Made by a program: the position numbers and the translations under genes. Shown here in pieces: positions 43,301 through 50,649 of a DNA stretch of 64,000 bases. Position 1 is the first letter of the stretch, and each line of letters starts with the position of its first letter. The notes beneath the pieces are model-generated. The model was not told the DNA's origin. It saw nothing but the letters and a program-made list of their open reading frames with translations, and made no database searches. Source of the DNA: Bacteroides congonensis (GTDB taxonomy: Bacteria > Bacteroidota > Bacteroidia > Bacteroidales > Bacteroidaceae); assembly GCF_900130125.1 (NCBI RefSeq), contig NZ_FQXY01000010.1, positions 310,001-374,000 on the forward strand. The letters run 5' to 3'.

Positions 43301-44290
43301 CTACCAGATAATATAGCAGATACTGTCTTCCAATCGATAATTGAATTGACCAATGACCACCTTCATCACTTCCAATGTCTCTTCCAAAGTCGCGTCTTTT
43401 CTGAATACAAAATTATAACGGTCTTGATTAGATTTCTTTGTTGAGATATGAAATGTGATTCCATAATGACGTTCCAGTGTCCGCACAATTTCGGCGAGAG
43501 TAACCTTGTCGAACACAAGTTCTCCCCTCATCCATGCGGTCACATCTTTCATGTTGGCAGTCAGCAATTGGCAGTCAGCCGTACATTTATTATACACAAC
43601 CTGATATCCGGGAGTTAAGACATAGCTGGTCGTATCATTGCAATCCACTCGTACTTTTCCTTCGATCAAAGAAGCTGTTATTACATCTTCTTCCGGATAA
43701 GCTTTCACATTAAACTCTGTTCCCAAGGCAGTTATTGCCATATTTGAAGATCGCACAATGAAAGGTTTCTCCGGATCTTTTGCCACTTTAAATTCTGCTT
43801 CTCCCATCAGATAAACCGTTCGGGTCTTGCCCTCCAGATTTTCAGGATAAAATACATATGAACCGGAATTCAGATGTACGGTAGTTCCGTCCGGAAGACT
43901 GATTGTCTCTTTAGATCCATTATTCACATAATGTTCCACCATCACGGTGTTGTCCCTGTCAAAATGATTGTAACTTACCCACAAAGTAGCCGTCACAGAC
44001 AGAAAGATGATAACAGCAGCTGCCGCAACAGATTTCCACAAATTCCAGCGGTTTGTATTTGTAACCATTGGAGTGTATTCAATGCCGATTTTATCCAATA
44101 CCTGCTGAAACGAATGCTCCATACCACGCCCAGACTTTCCTTTTGTCTCAAACCATAGATTATGAAGCGCTGTTTCTTTCTCTTCTGCAGAATCAGAACT
44201 GATCATCCAACGGTGAAATCTGTCGATTGTCCGCTTTGAATAATCAAAGTCAATAAAAGAGCGTAGCTGTTTTTCCAATTTACTTTTCAT
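43301..44290 (-). CDS. FecR-family anti-sigma factor
   Basis: 329 residues. The first 85 residues are cytoplasmic and would bind the sigma factor. One membrane helix (AAAVIIFLSVTATLWVSY) is near 90-107. The periplasmic FecR domain has SLPDGTTVHLNSGSYVFYPE and ALGTEFNVKAYPEED, and a C-terminal DUF4974-like module (LAEIVRTLERHYGITF, then ATLEETLEVMKVVIGQF) resembles the STN fold. It probably relays substrate occupancy of the SusC at 39836-43114 to the ECF sigma factor encoded 52 bases upstream. Confidence 0.92.
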   Translation of the reverse strand: MKSKLEKQLRSFIDFDYSKRTIDRFHRWMISSDSAEEKETALHNLWFETKGKSGRGMEHSFQQVLDKIGIEYTPMVTNTNRWNLWKSVAAAAVIIFLSVTATLWVSYNHFDRDNTVMVEHYVNNGSKETISLPDGTTVHLNSGSYVFYPENLEGKTRTVYLMGEAEFKVAKDPEKPFIVRSSNMAITALGTEFNVKAYPEEDVITASLIEGKVRVDCNDTTSYVLTPGYQVVYNKCTADCQLLTANMKDVTAWMRGELVFDKVTLAEIVRTLERHYGITFHISTKKSNQDRYNFVFRKDATLEETLEVMKVVIGQFNYRLEDSICYIIW

Positions 44291-44342
44291 CTATACCAAA
44301 TCAAGTGTTACATATAAGAGACAACTTGCCAGGCATACATAC

Positions 44343-44891
44343 TTAGTCTAAATAGAAAAAAAATAAAAATAAAACGATTTTTTTTAGATCTTGAAGGGCT
44401 TTATAAATATGTTGCTCAACTGTACGAACCGAAACATTCAGTTTCTCAGCAATTTCCGGTGAAGTCATTCCTTCCTCTCTGCTCATTAAAAAAACACGCC
44501 TACGCTGTTCCGGCATACGTTCAAGGGCCATCTGAACAAAAAGCTCAAGTTCATGAGCACAAAATTCATCATCCGGCGTAGGCAATCCCTGCTCCGCCAT
44601 TCGCATTTTTTCTGCTGCGACATCCAAATAGTCATATTCTACAGCCTTGTGCTTCAAAAAATTATAGATATGGTTTCGTACAACTGTATATAAATAACTA
44701 TCCAATTTTTCACGTTCTAACCATAAATCCGGTTTCTCCCATAGCTTAACAAAAATATCTTGAGCTATATCTTCTGCATCTTCTTCTGATTTTAACAATT
44801 GCCATGCGAAAGTCTTTACTTTGGGAAAATTCAGATCAAAAAACTTTTTAAAACGAAGAACTTTATCTTCCATTCGTGTGATAATCATCAT
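44343..44891 (-). CDS. ECF RNA polymerase sigma factor (Bacteroidetes SusC-linked type)
   Basis: 182 residues from 44891, or 176 from the Met at 44873 (MEDKVLRFKKFFDLNF), which is nearer the family norm. Region 2 contains LLKSEEDAEDIAQDIFVKLWE and SYLYTVVRNHIYNFLKHK; region 4 has MPEQRRRVFLMSREEGMTSPEIAEKLNVSVRTVEQHI. The C-terminal tail is Phe/Leu rich (KKIVLFLFFFYLD) and unusual for a cytoplasmic protein; it may touch the membrane or the FecR partner. It probably drives transcription of the SusC operon downstream. A TAATTTTG box lies at 44935-44942. Confidence 0.9.
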   Translation of the reverse strand: MMIITRMEDKVLRFKKFFDLNFPKVKTFAWQLLKSEEDAEDIAQDIFVKLWEKPDLWLEREKLDSYLYTVVRNHIYNFLKHKAVEYDYLDVAAEKMRMAEQGLPTPDDEFCAHELELFVQMALERMPEQRRRVFLMSREEGMTSPEIAEKLNVSVRTVEQHIYKALQDLKKIVLFLFFFYLD

Positions 44892-44934
44892 GTTTATCCA
44901 TTAAGATTAACAAGTAAAATATAAAACCCTCCAA

Positions 44935-44942
44935 CAAAATTA
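44935..44942 (-). promoter_or_regulatory. -7 box of the ECF sigma gene
   Basis: TAATTTTG on the minus strand, exact TAnnTTTG match, about 45 bases before the start codon. A TTG lies 17 bases upstream, a shorter gap than usual. Confidence 0.4.
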
Positions 44943-45058
44943 ATTATTAAATAATTTATCAACAACCTTTTCATAAGAAAACATTCAAAAAAAAAAGTTC
45001 TCAAGACCTTCTTTGGCATAAACAACTAATAATCAACACATAAGCATTTCTTTATTAA

Positions 45059-45084
45059 TTTTATTTGAAACAATTGTGCAAAAT
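45059..45084. promoter_or_regulatory. Operator-like element, copy B
   Basis: Same 26-base element as at 33775-33800, differing at two positions. The core TTTGAAACAATTGTGCAAAA holds the palindrome ACAATTGT with T/A-rich flanks. It covers the -33 TTTG and most of the spacer of the M20 promoter, so a bound protein would probably repress. Confidence 0.5.
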
Positions 45085-45095
45085 GACTATCTTTG
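45064..45095 (+). promoter_or_regulatory. Promoter of the M20 metallohydrolase gene
   Basis: TTTG (45064-45067) and TATCTTTG (45088-45095) with 20 bases between, a full match to the Bacteroides consensus. The start codon lies 63 bases after the -7 box. Confidence 0.7.
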
Positions 45096-45157
45096 TGTAA
45101 AAATAATTAGTAACAATATAACATCTGAATTACAACGCTAAAGCAGTATATCCAACT

Positions 45158-46225
45158 ATGAAATATGATATTCCGTATATGGCAACCGAGGCTGTAAGCC
45201 TACTTAAATCATTGATTAGTATCCCCTCAATCAGCCGGGAAGAGACTCAGGCTGCCGATTTTCTGCAGAACTATATCGAAATGGCGGGTATGCAGACCGG
45301 ACGCAAGGGAAATAATGTATGGTGTCTCAGCCCGATGTTCGACCTGAAGAAGCCGACTATCCTGCTTAACTCCCACATAGACACAGTAAAGCCGGTGAAC
45401 GGCTGGCGGAAAGACCCGTTCACTCCGCGGGAAGAAAACGGCAAACTGTACGGTTTGGGAAGCAATGATGCCGGTGCCAGTGTTGTCTCTCTCTTACAGG
45501 TGTTCCTGCAACTATGTCGTACTTCGCAGAAGTATAATCTGATTTATCTCGCTTCCTGCGAAGAGGAAGTTTCGGGCAAAGATGGAATTGAAAGTGTATT
45601 GCCGGGACTTCCGCCCGTTTCATTCGCCATCGTAGGCGAACCTACGGAGATGCAACCTGCCATTGCCGAAAAAGGATTAATGGTTTTGGACGTGACCGCG
45701 ACAGGAAAAGCCGGACATGCGGCACGCAATGAAGGAGATAATGCCATATATAAGGTATTGGATGATATCGCCTGGTTCCGTGATTATCATTTTGAGAAAG
45801 AATCTCCGCTACTGGGAGCTGTGAAAATGAGTGTTACCGTAATCAACGCAGGTACGCAACATAATGTTGTTCCGGACAAATGTACTTTCGTCGTCGATAT
45901 ACGCAGTAATGAACTTTACTCCAACGAAGAATTATTTGCTGAAATCAAGAAACATATTTCTTGTGATGTCAAGGCACGTTCGTACCGTCTCAATTCTTCA
46001 CGGATTGACGAGAAGCATCCGTTCGTACAGAAGGCTATAAAAATAGGATGCGTTCCTTTCGGCTCTCCTACCCTGTCCGATCAGGCATTAATGTCCTTTC
46101 CATCGGTAAAAATAGGGCCGGGACGCTCTTCACGCTCGCACACGGCAGAGGAATATATCATGTTGAAGGAGATAGAAGAAGCTGTCGGAATCTATCTGGA
46201 GTTATTGGACGGGCTTCTGATTTAA
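45158..46225 (+). CDS. M20 metallohydrolase, acetyl/succinyl-ornithine deacylase-like
   Basis: 355 residues of the ArgE/DapE/CPG2 family. Metal and catalytic residues are visible: LLNSHIDTV (His and catalytic Asp), GSNDAGASV (bridging Asp), SCEEEVSG (catalytic and metal Glu), VGEPTE (Glu) and SSRSHTAEEYI (final His). A lid domain covers about residues 165-280 (KAGHAARNEGDNAIY). Bacteroides makes arginine through N-succinyl or N-acetyl ornithine and uses an enzyme of this group, so that is the likely job. No other arginine genes are near, so the assignment is moderate. It starts 63 bases after a strong promoter. Confidence 0.8.
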   Translation: MKYDIPYMATEAVSLLKSLISIPSISREETQAADFLQNYIEMAGMQTGRKGNNVWCLSPMFDLKKPTILLNSHIDTVKPVNGWRKDPFTPREENGKLYGLGSNDAGASVVSLLQVFLQLCRTSQKYNLIYLASCEEEVSGKDGIESVLPGLPPVSFAIVGEPTEMQPAIAEKGLMVLDVTATGKAGHAARNEGDNAIYKVLDDIAWFRDYHFEKESPLLGAVKMSVTVINAGTQHNVVPDKCTFVVDIRSNELYSNEELFAEIKKHISCDVKARSYRLNSSRIDEKHPFVQKAIKIGCVPFGSPTLSDQALMSFPSVKIGPGRSSRSHTAEEYIMLKEIEEAVGIYLELLDGLLI

Positions 46226-46233
46226 CAGAAGCC
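46212..46233 (+). terminator. Hairpin over the stop codon of the M20 gene
   Basis: GGCTTCTG (46212-46219) pairs with CAGAAGCC (46226-46233) around 6 bases that contain the TAA stop. The nearest T run is 25 bases on, so terminator function is uncertain. Confidence 0.35.
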
Positions 46234-46400
46234 AATTACAGTCTTCATCGCTTTCACTTTTTTTCCTAAACTACCATCCAGAACAGGAAAGCGGGTGGAA
46301 GCGACACTACAAACACCCTTTTATTACGCTTTCAAACGTTTCACCATTCTACAAGACGGCATCACGGAGACGATTACACACGGCAAGAATCGTTCACCGC

Positions 46401-47036
46401 TTACCGCCGCACCACATCGCGCGACACCCCATAATACCCTGCCGCAGCCACATAAATCGGCTGCATACATTTACCTATATTACGCAGCTTCCCTTCTTCC
46501 TGCAATCGCCGGAGATGACGGTTCGCCGTAGTCCGTGTCATGCAGCACACTTCCTGAAAATCGTAGCGGAGCATTACGTCATGGTCTGCAAAATATTCTT
46601 TCAACCGCATATCTATCTCTACTGCCGACAAAACTTCCGAATGGCGCGCATACTTGCTCCGGCTGACTTTAATACCAGCAAGTTCCCCCTTCAAACGGGC
46701 ATCGGGACGAAACCCGATTGTTTTCAACTCCATTTTCGACGATTTGTTCTTGGTGCTGCGAGTCACTTTCTGCGTGCTCCGCAGAATGGGGGCAAAATAA
46801 CCGAGTCCTTCGATATGTATCTCACGACCTTCGCGAAGTTCCTCGCCACAGATTTGGGCAAGCATTTCAAACGCATTTTTCACATCACCCACAGAAAGGG
46901 AACTGCGTCCGTGAATCATCCGGCATAGCTTATCCGTCCCCAGCTTTCCATTCAAAAAAATACGGGGATGCAAACCCTTTTCTTCAGAATCATCGGATTC
47001 ACCGGGATTCTCATACCAATCGTAAAGTATAGCCAT
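46401..47036 (-). CDS. HU-family DNA-binding protein with C-terminal helical domain
   Basis: 211 residues. Residues about 40-125 resemble the HU/IHF fold of the Bacteroides HU-HIG type (RSSLSVGDVKNAFEMLAQIC, REIHIEGLGYFAPILR, then KSSKMELKTIGFRPDARLK). The last 70 residues (LKEYFADHDVMLRYDFQEVC, then RTTANRHLRRLQEEGKLRNI) look like a winged-helix or helix-turn-helix DNA-binding domain, giving a two-headed DNA binder. Function unknown, possibly nucleoid structuring or transcriptional control. A 26-bp imperfect inverted repeat lies in its leader and could be its own target. Confidence 0.75.
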   Translation of the reverse strand: MAILYDWYENPGESDDSEEKGLHPRIFLNGKLGTDKLCRMIHGRSSLSVGDVKNAFEMLAQICGEELREGREIHIEGLGYFAPILRSTQKVTRSTKNKSSKMELKTIGFRPDARLKGELAGIKVSRSKYARHSEVLSAVEIDMRLKEYFADHDVMLRYDFQEVCCMTRTTANRHLRRLQEEGKLRNIGKCMQPIYVAAAGYYGVSRDVVRR

Positions 47037-47084
47037 AGTAGTTAACGTCTTTATAATGAATACTTTTCATGCAAAACCTTTAAA

Positions 47085-47186
47085 GTTATCAATGACCCAC
47101 TACTGTGGTTCACTCAAACTACAATTGCCATTCAATCAGATGACCTTTGTTATTTAATTAAACCACGATAGTGAATCATTGATAAC
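47085..47186. repeat. 26-bp imperfect inverted repeat in the leader of the HU-like gene
   Basis: Arms 47085-47110 and 47161-47186 are complementary at 22 of 26 positions, 50 bases apart. Both begin or end with GTTATCAATGA/TCATTGATAAC. It lies between the -7 box and the start codon of the minus-strand HU-like gene, so it would be in its mRNA as well as in the DNA. Confidence 0.7.
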
Positions 47187-47193
47187 TCTACGG

Positions 47194-47201
47194 CAAAGAT
47201 A
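47194..47201 (-). promoter_or_regulatory. -7 box of the HU-like gene
   Basis: TATCTTTG on the minus strand, exact match, giving a leader of about 150 bases that contains the inverted repeat. Confidence 0.45.
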
Positions 47202-47268
47202 CGATAAATAATAGTGAAAAGGGTGATAAGAAGCCGACTTCTTCCGTTAAGGAAAAAATATCTTTTTT

Positions 47269-47421
47269 CTAGAGAAATTGCAACGTCACAATACCGCCTT
47301 TTACCATCCATGTCCGACGGAAGAAGTCTTTCATGCCTGTTACCGGATAGCCGGAGACAATGAAGAAGGTGAAGACACCTATAAACACCAAAGAAAAAGG
47401 TACCGTTTTCACCGATTGCAT
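47269..47421 (-). CDS. 50-residue membrane protein coupled to galM
   Basis: ATG at 47419-47421 overlaps the galM stop as TAATG, the usual form of translational coupling. The peptide MQSVKTVPFSLVFIGVFTFF, then IVSGYPVTGMKDFFRRTWMV, ends KGGIVTLQFL. It has one hydrophobic helix (about residues 8-23) followed by a basic segment. It is not related to any family I recognise. No separate promoter is visible, so expression should follow galM. Confidence 0.55.
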   Translation of the reverse strand: MQSVKTVPFSLVFIGVFTFFIVSGYPVTGMKDFFRRTWMVKGGIVTLQFL

Positions 47422-48551
47422 TACTTATCTACTGAGAACTTGAAGATACATTGGCTCATGTACTTTTCACCCGGACGAAGCACAGCCGAAGGCCATTCGG
47501 GTTTGTTCGGGGTATCCGGATATTTCTGTGTTTCGAGACATACGGAAGCACGCTGGTTGTAGGTAATCCCTTTCTTTCCAGTCAAAGAACCGTCAAGGAA
47601 GTTTCCGGCATATACTTGAACTCCCGGTTCGTTGGTATATACATCCAACACAATGCCCGTTTTCGGTGATTTCAATGAAGCAGCTTTCCGGTTGATATCG
47701 CCTTTGGTATTCAAGATCCAGTTGTGGTCATAGCCATTACCATTTTTCAATTGGACAAAAGCGTAATCATTGATGCGTGCGCCCACCGGAGTCGGTGTAC
47801 GGAAATCCATTGGAGTACCTTCTACAGAAGCTATTTCGCCCGTTGTCATGAATGTGCTGTCCACTGGTGTGTAATAATCAGCATCAACAGTCAGCAGATG
47901 GTCTGCATTGCTGCCGGCATCTCCGTCAAGATTGAAATAAGAGTGGTTTGTCATATTCACGATAGTAGGCTTGTCCGTTTCCGCCTCATAACGGATATCA
48001 ATGGCATTGTCATCTGTCAGCTTCATCAAGACTTTGCAAGTGATATTTCCAGGGAAACCTTCTTCACCGTCTTTTGCGACATAAGTAAGTTCCACTTCCT
48101 GGGGATTCGGCTGCACTGCATCAAACACGCGATACTGGAAACCTTGCGGGCCACCGTGCAGGCAATGCCCATAGTTATTGCGAGGCAATTGATATTCAAC
48201 GCCGTCCAACGTAAATTTACCTTGATTGATACGGTTTGCATAACGACCGATACTAGCTCCAAAATCGGAAGGCTTACTGATGTAATCCTGAATAGAATCA
48301 AAACCCAGCACTACGTCACGCATCTGTCCGTCCTTATCGGGAACCATTACGGAAACGATACGCCCACCGAAGTTTGTAATGCAAACTTCCATATTGTCCT
48401 TATTACGCAAAGTAAACAAATCGGTTTTCTTTCCGTCCACTTCCGTCTGGAATTTACTCTGCAACAACCCGGATTCTGTAGCCTTTTCAGCTTTTGGCGT
48501 ACAAGCCGCCATCAAAAGGGCGGCAACTCCCCATACACATAATTTTCTCAT
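47421..48551 (-). CDS. galM: Aldose 1-epimerase (mutarotase), lipoprotein
   Basis: 376 residues with lipobox LLMAAC (Cys17), so it is membrane-anchored rather than cytoplasmic like the E. coli enzyme. Galactose-mutarotase motifs are present: NFGGRIVSVMVPDKDG, FGASIGRYANRINQGKF, GGPQGFQYRVF, TNHSYFNLDGD (catalytic His) and NEPGVQVYAGNF (catalytic Glu). It interconverts the alpha and beta anomers of aldoses such as galactose. Anchored in the envelope it could act on sugars released in the periplasm. A small gene follows with overlapping stop/start. Confidence 0.9.
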   Translation of the reverse strand: MRKLCVWGVAALLMAACTPKAEKATESGLLQSKFQTEVDGKKTDLFTLRNKDNMEVCITNFGGRIVSVMVPDKDGQMRDVVLGFDSIQDYISKPSDFGASIGRYANRINQGKFTLDGVEYQLPRNNYGHCLHGGPQGFQYRVFDAVQPNPQEVELTYVAKDGEEGFPGNITCKVLMKLTDDNAIDIRYEAETDKPTIVNMTNHSYFNLDGDAGSNADHLLTVDADYYTPVDSTFMTTGEIASVEGTPMDFRTPTPVGARINDYAFVQLKNGNGYDHNWILNTKGDINRKAASLKSPKTGIVLDVYTNEPGVQVYAGNFLDGSLTGKKGITYNQRASVCLETQKYPDTPNKPEWPSAVLRPGEKYMSQCIFKFSVDK

Positions 48552-48778
48552 GTTCTTTCGTTTTATTCAGTTAGTTTATTCTCAATTATCTGGATAAAGT
48601 CTATGCCACAAAGGTGGGAAATCTTCTATAAAGAAAAGATTAATTATTAACCAATAAATAACAGAAACTAACCAAAACCACTACGAATCTAAACATTTCG
48701 CGTTTTTTACGCGATATATATTATAAGACAGGAACGCTATGAGAACGCCACTTATAAGGTTAGAAACAGTCATCTATT

Positions 48779-50086
48779 TTATCGGTTGAGCCAAGGCTCC
48801 GGATTCAGTTTCTCTTTTTCCCGTCGCAACTGGAAATGCAATACTGTCCGTCCATTATCCGTTCCGTCAGAGAAGACTTGTCCTATGGATTGCTTCGTTT
48901 TCACAGTATCACCGGTTTTCACAGAGGCCGATGAAAGGTTACAATAAACGGAAATGTAGTTGCCGTGACGGATAAGTACATTGAATAATCCGTTCAACTG
49001 GAATACGGCTGCTACTTTACCATCGAAGATGGCACGTGCCTGCGCACCCGGTTTTCCCTGTATATCAATTCCTTTATTATCCAGTTTCACGTTGCGAAGT
49101 CCCTCCACCGCATATTGTCCGTAATGACTGGTGATGATATAAGCACCGGATATAGGCATGGGAAGTTTTCCCCGGTTGGCGGCAAAGTTGCCGGACAGTT
49201 CCCGGTCTGCCTTGCTCATGGTGTAGGCTTCCAGAGGTTTTGAGTTTGTTTTTGCTGCTGTCCCCGCTCCGGAAGACCGGCTCTCCTTACCCTCCGCCTT
49301 CCTGCGTGCAGCCGCTTCGCGGCGGGCTTCCTCTTGTGCACGCTTGCGGGCACGTTCTATTTCTTCAGCGATTAGCTTGTCAATACGGGCATTCAATTGG
49401 TTTGCCTCTCTTCGTTTCTTATTAATCTCATTTTGAAGGCCTTTCTGTTTCTTTTGCAGATTGGCTACCAAGGTTCGTTTTTCTTTTTCCTGAGCTTCCA
49501 GTTTCACCTTTTCGCCTTCACGTTCTTTCAGCAGATTCTCCTTGGCTGCTTTCACCTGTTGGCGTTCGGCTTTTTTCTTGCGTATCTGTTCTTGCTTCTT
49601 CAGGATTTCTTCTCCTTGCAAACGTTGGTAAGTGGCATATTCACGTACATAGCGCATACGTCGGTACGTCTGTCCCAGATTCTTGGCTGAGAAGATGAAC
49701 ATTAATTTTTCCTCTATTGATTTATTCTTATACAGGTATTGGACAGAAGCTTCATATTTCTTCTTCTTTTCTTTCAAATCCTTCTCCAGTGCCCGCAACT
49801 GGCGTTCCAAGGAGTTTAACTCACGTTCAATGGCGTCCACATCATTGTTTATAGCCAGAATATAACGTTTCCGTTCCTCAATCTGTCCGGTCAATGCAGC
49901 CAGACTATTCAGTTGGCTGCCTACATCCTTCTTTGTATCCTTCAATATAGATTCCGACTCGGCAATCTGCTTTTGCAGCGCGCCGCGCTTACTTTCCAAC
50001 TCGCGAATCAACTTATTCGACTGAGCGGAAAGCGGAACTGCCAACCACAGGCAACTGACAAGAATAACAAAGAAGCGTTTCATCAT
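48779..50086 (-). CDS. EnvC/LytM-like murein hydrolase activator
   Basis: 435 residues. Signal peptide (VPLSAQ), then a long coiled coil (about residues 20-250), a low-complexity Ala/Arg/Glu linker, and a C-terminal M23/LytM domain (about 315-430). The zinc ligands are broken: NKGIDIQ replaces HxGxDI and HFQLRR replaces the HxH motif, so it is probably non-catalytic and activates an amidase, as EnvC does. It is the last gene of the dut-TPR-DUF4292-envC operon, starting 4 bases inside the preceding gene (ATGA overlap). Confidence 0.87.
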   Translation of the reverse strand: MMKRFFVILVSCLWLAVPLSAQSNKLIRELESKRGALQKQIAESESILKDTKKDVGSQLNSLAALTGQIEERKRYILAINNDVDAIERELNSLERQLRALEKDLKEKKKKYEASVQYLYKNKSIEEKLMFIFSAKNLGQTYRRMRYVREYATYQRLQGEEILKKQEQIRKKKAERQQVKAAKENLLKEREGEKVKLEAQEKEKRTLVANLQKKQKGLQNEINKKRREANQLNARIDKLIAEEIERARKRAQEEARREAAARRKAEGKESRSSGAGTAAKTNSKPLEAYTMSKADRELSGNFAANRGKLPMPISGAYIITSHYGQYAVEGLRNVKLDNKGIDIQGKPGAQARAIFDGKVAAVFQLNGLFNVLIRHGNYISVYCNLSSASVKTGDTVKTKQSIGQVFSDGTDNGRTVLHFQLRREKEKLNPEPWLNR

Positions 50087-50649
50087 AACAAGGCCGTCAG
50101 CATTTTTACTAATTCTTCCAAAGGAACTTGCCGGTATTTAGCAGTAAGTTCCGTAGGAGTCATGGAGAATTCTTTCGTGGAAAACTCATAAAGTTGCACT
50201 TTCGCCTTTTCCAGTGAAGGGATTCCTACATCTTTTCCCGTCAGTTCTGTTTTCCCGCCGGGCAGGGACGCATCCATCAATATCTTTTCCAAACGGGAGA
50301 ACTCCGCGTTCTTCGGTAACATACCTTTCAATTCTTCTTTAGTCGCACGGACAAATCTCCTGTTCATCCGGTCTACCAACAATACTTCATCGGGAGTGAT
50401 TTCGATACGGGCTACTTCCGTACGCAGAATAGGCATCAACAAGGAGACTTGTACCCGTTCATGGGTTTTCATCTTCATTGTTCCTCCTACGGACATGCTT
50501 CCTCCTTTTTTATTGGGAATAGTCAGTTGAAGTCTGGAAGTCAGATAACTGGATACGGGAGCCTTTGTTTCCGAAGTCGCCAAACGCTTGGAACTCTTAC
50601 AACCTGCCAATACGACTACAACCAACAATAGATAAACGAACCTTTTCAT
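50083..50649 (-). CDS. DUF4292 lipoprotein
   Basis: 188 residues with lipobox VVLAGC (Cys17). The sequence LTSRLQLTIPNKKGGSMSVGG, LMPILRTEVARIEITPDEVL and LVDRMNRRFVRATKEELKG fits DUF4292, a LolA/LolB-like half-barrel family found widely in Bacteroidetes. A lipid-shuttling or envelope role is plausible but untested. It overlaps the TPR gene upstream and the EnvC-like gene downstream by 4 bases each, so the three are translationally coupled. Confidence 0.8.
   Translation of the reverse strand: MKRFVYLLLVVVVLAGCKSSKRLATSETKAPVSSYLTSRLQLTIPNKKGGSMSVGGTMKMKTHERVQVSLLMPILRTEVARIEITPDEVLLVDRMNRRFVRATKEELKGMLPKNAEFSRLEKILMDASLPGGKTELTGKDVGIPSLEKAKVQLYEFSTKEFSMTPTELTAKYRQVPLEELVKMLTALL

Noticed and set aside
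47085-47186. Calling the inverted repeat a transposable miniature element
   Set aside because: No target-site duplication is visible at the ends and only one copy lies in the window, so I kept it as an unexplained repeat.
47724-48542. 272-codon plus-strand open frame
   Set aside because: Antisense of galM; codon pattern is a mirror of the real gene.
48697-48711. CGCGT-TTTTT-ACGCG hairpin in the galM/EnvC gap
   Set aside because: Only 5 bp of stem with no T tract; too weak to call a terminator.
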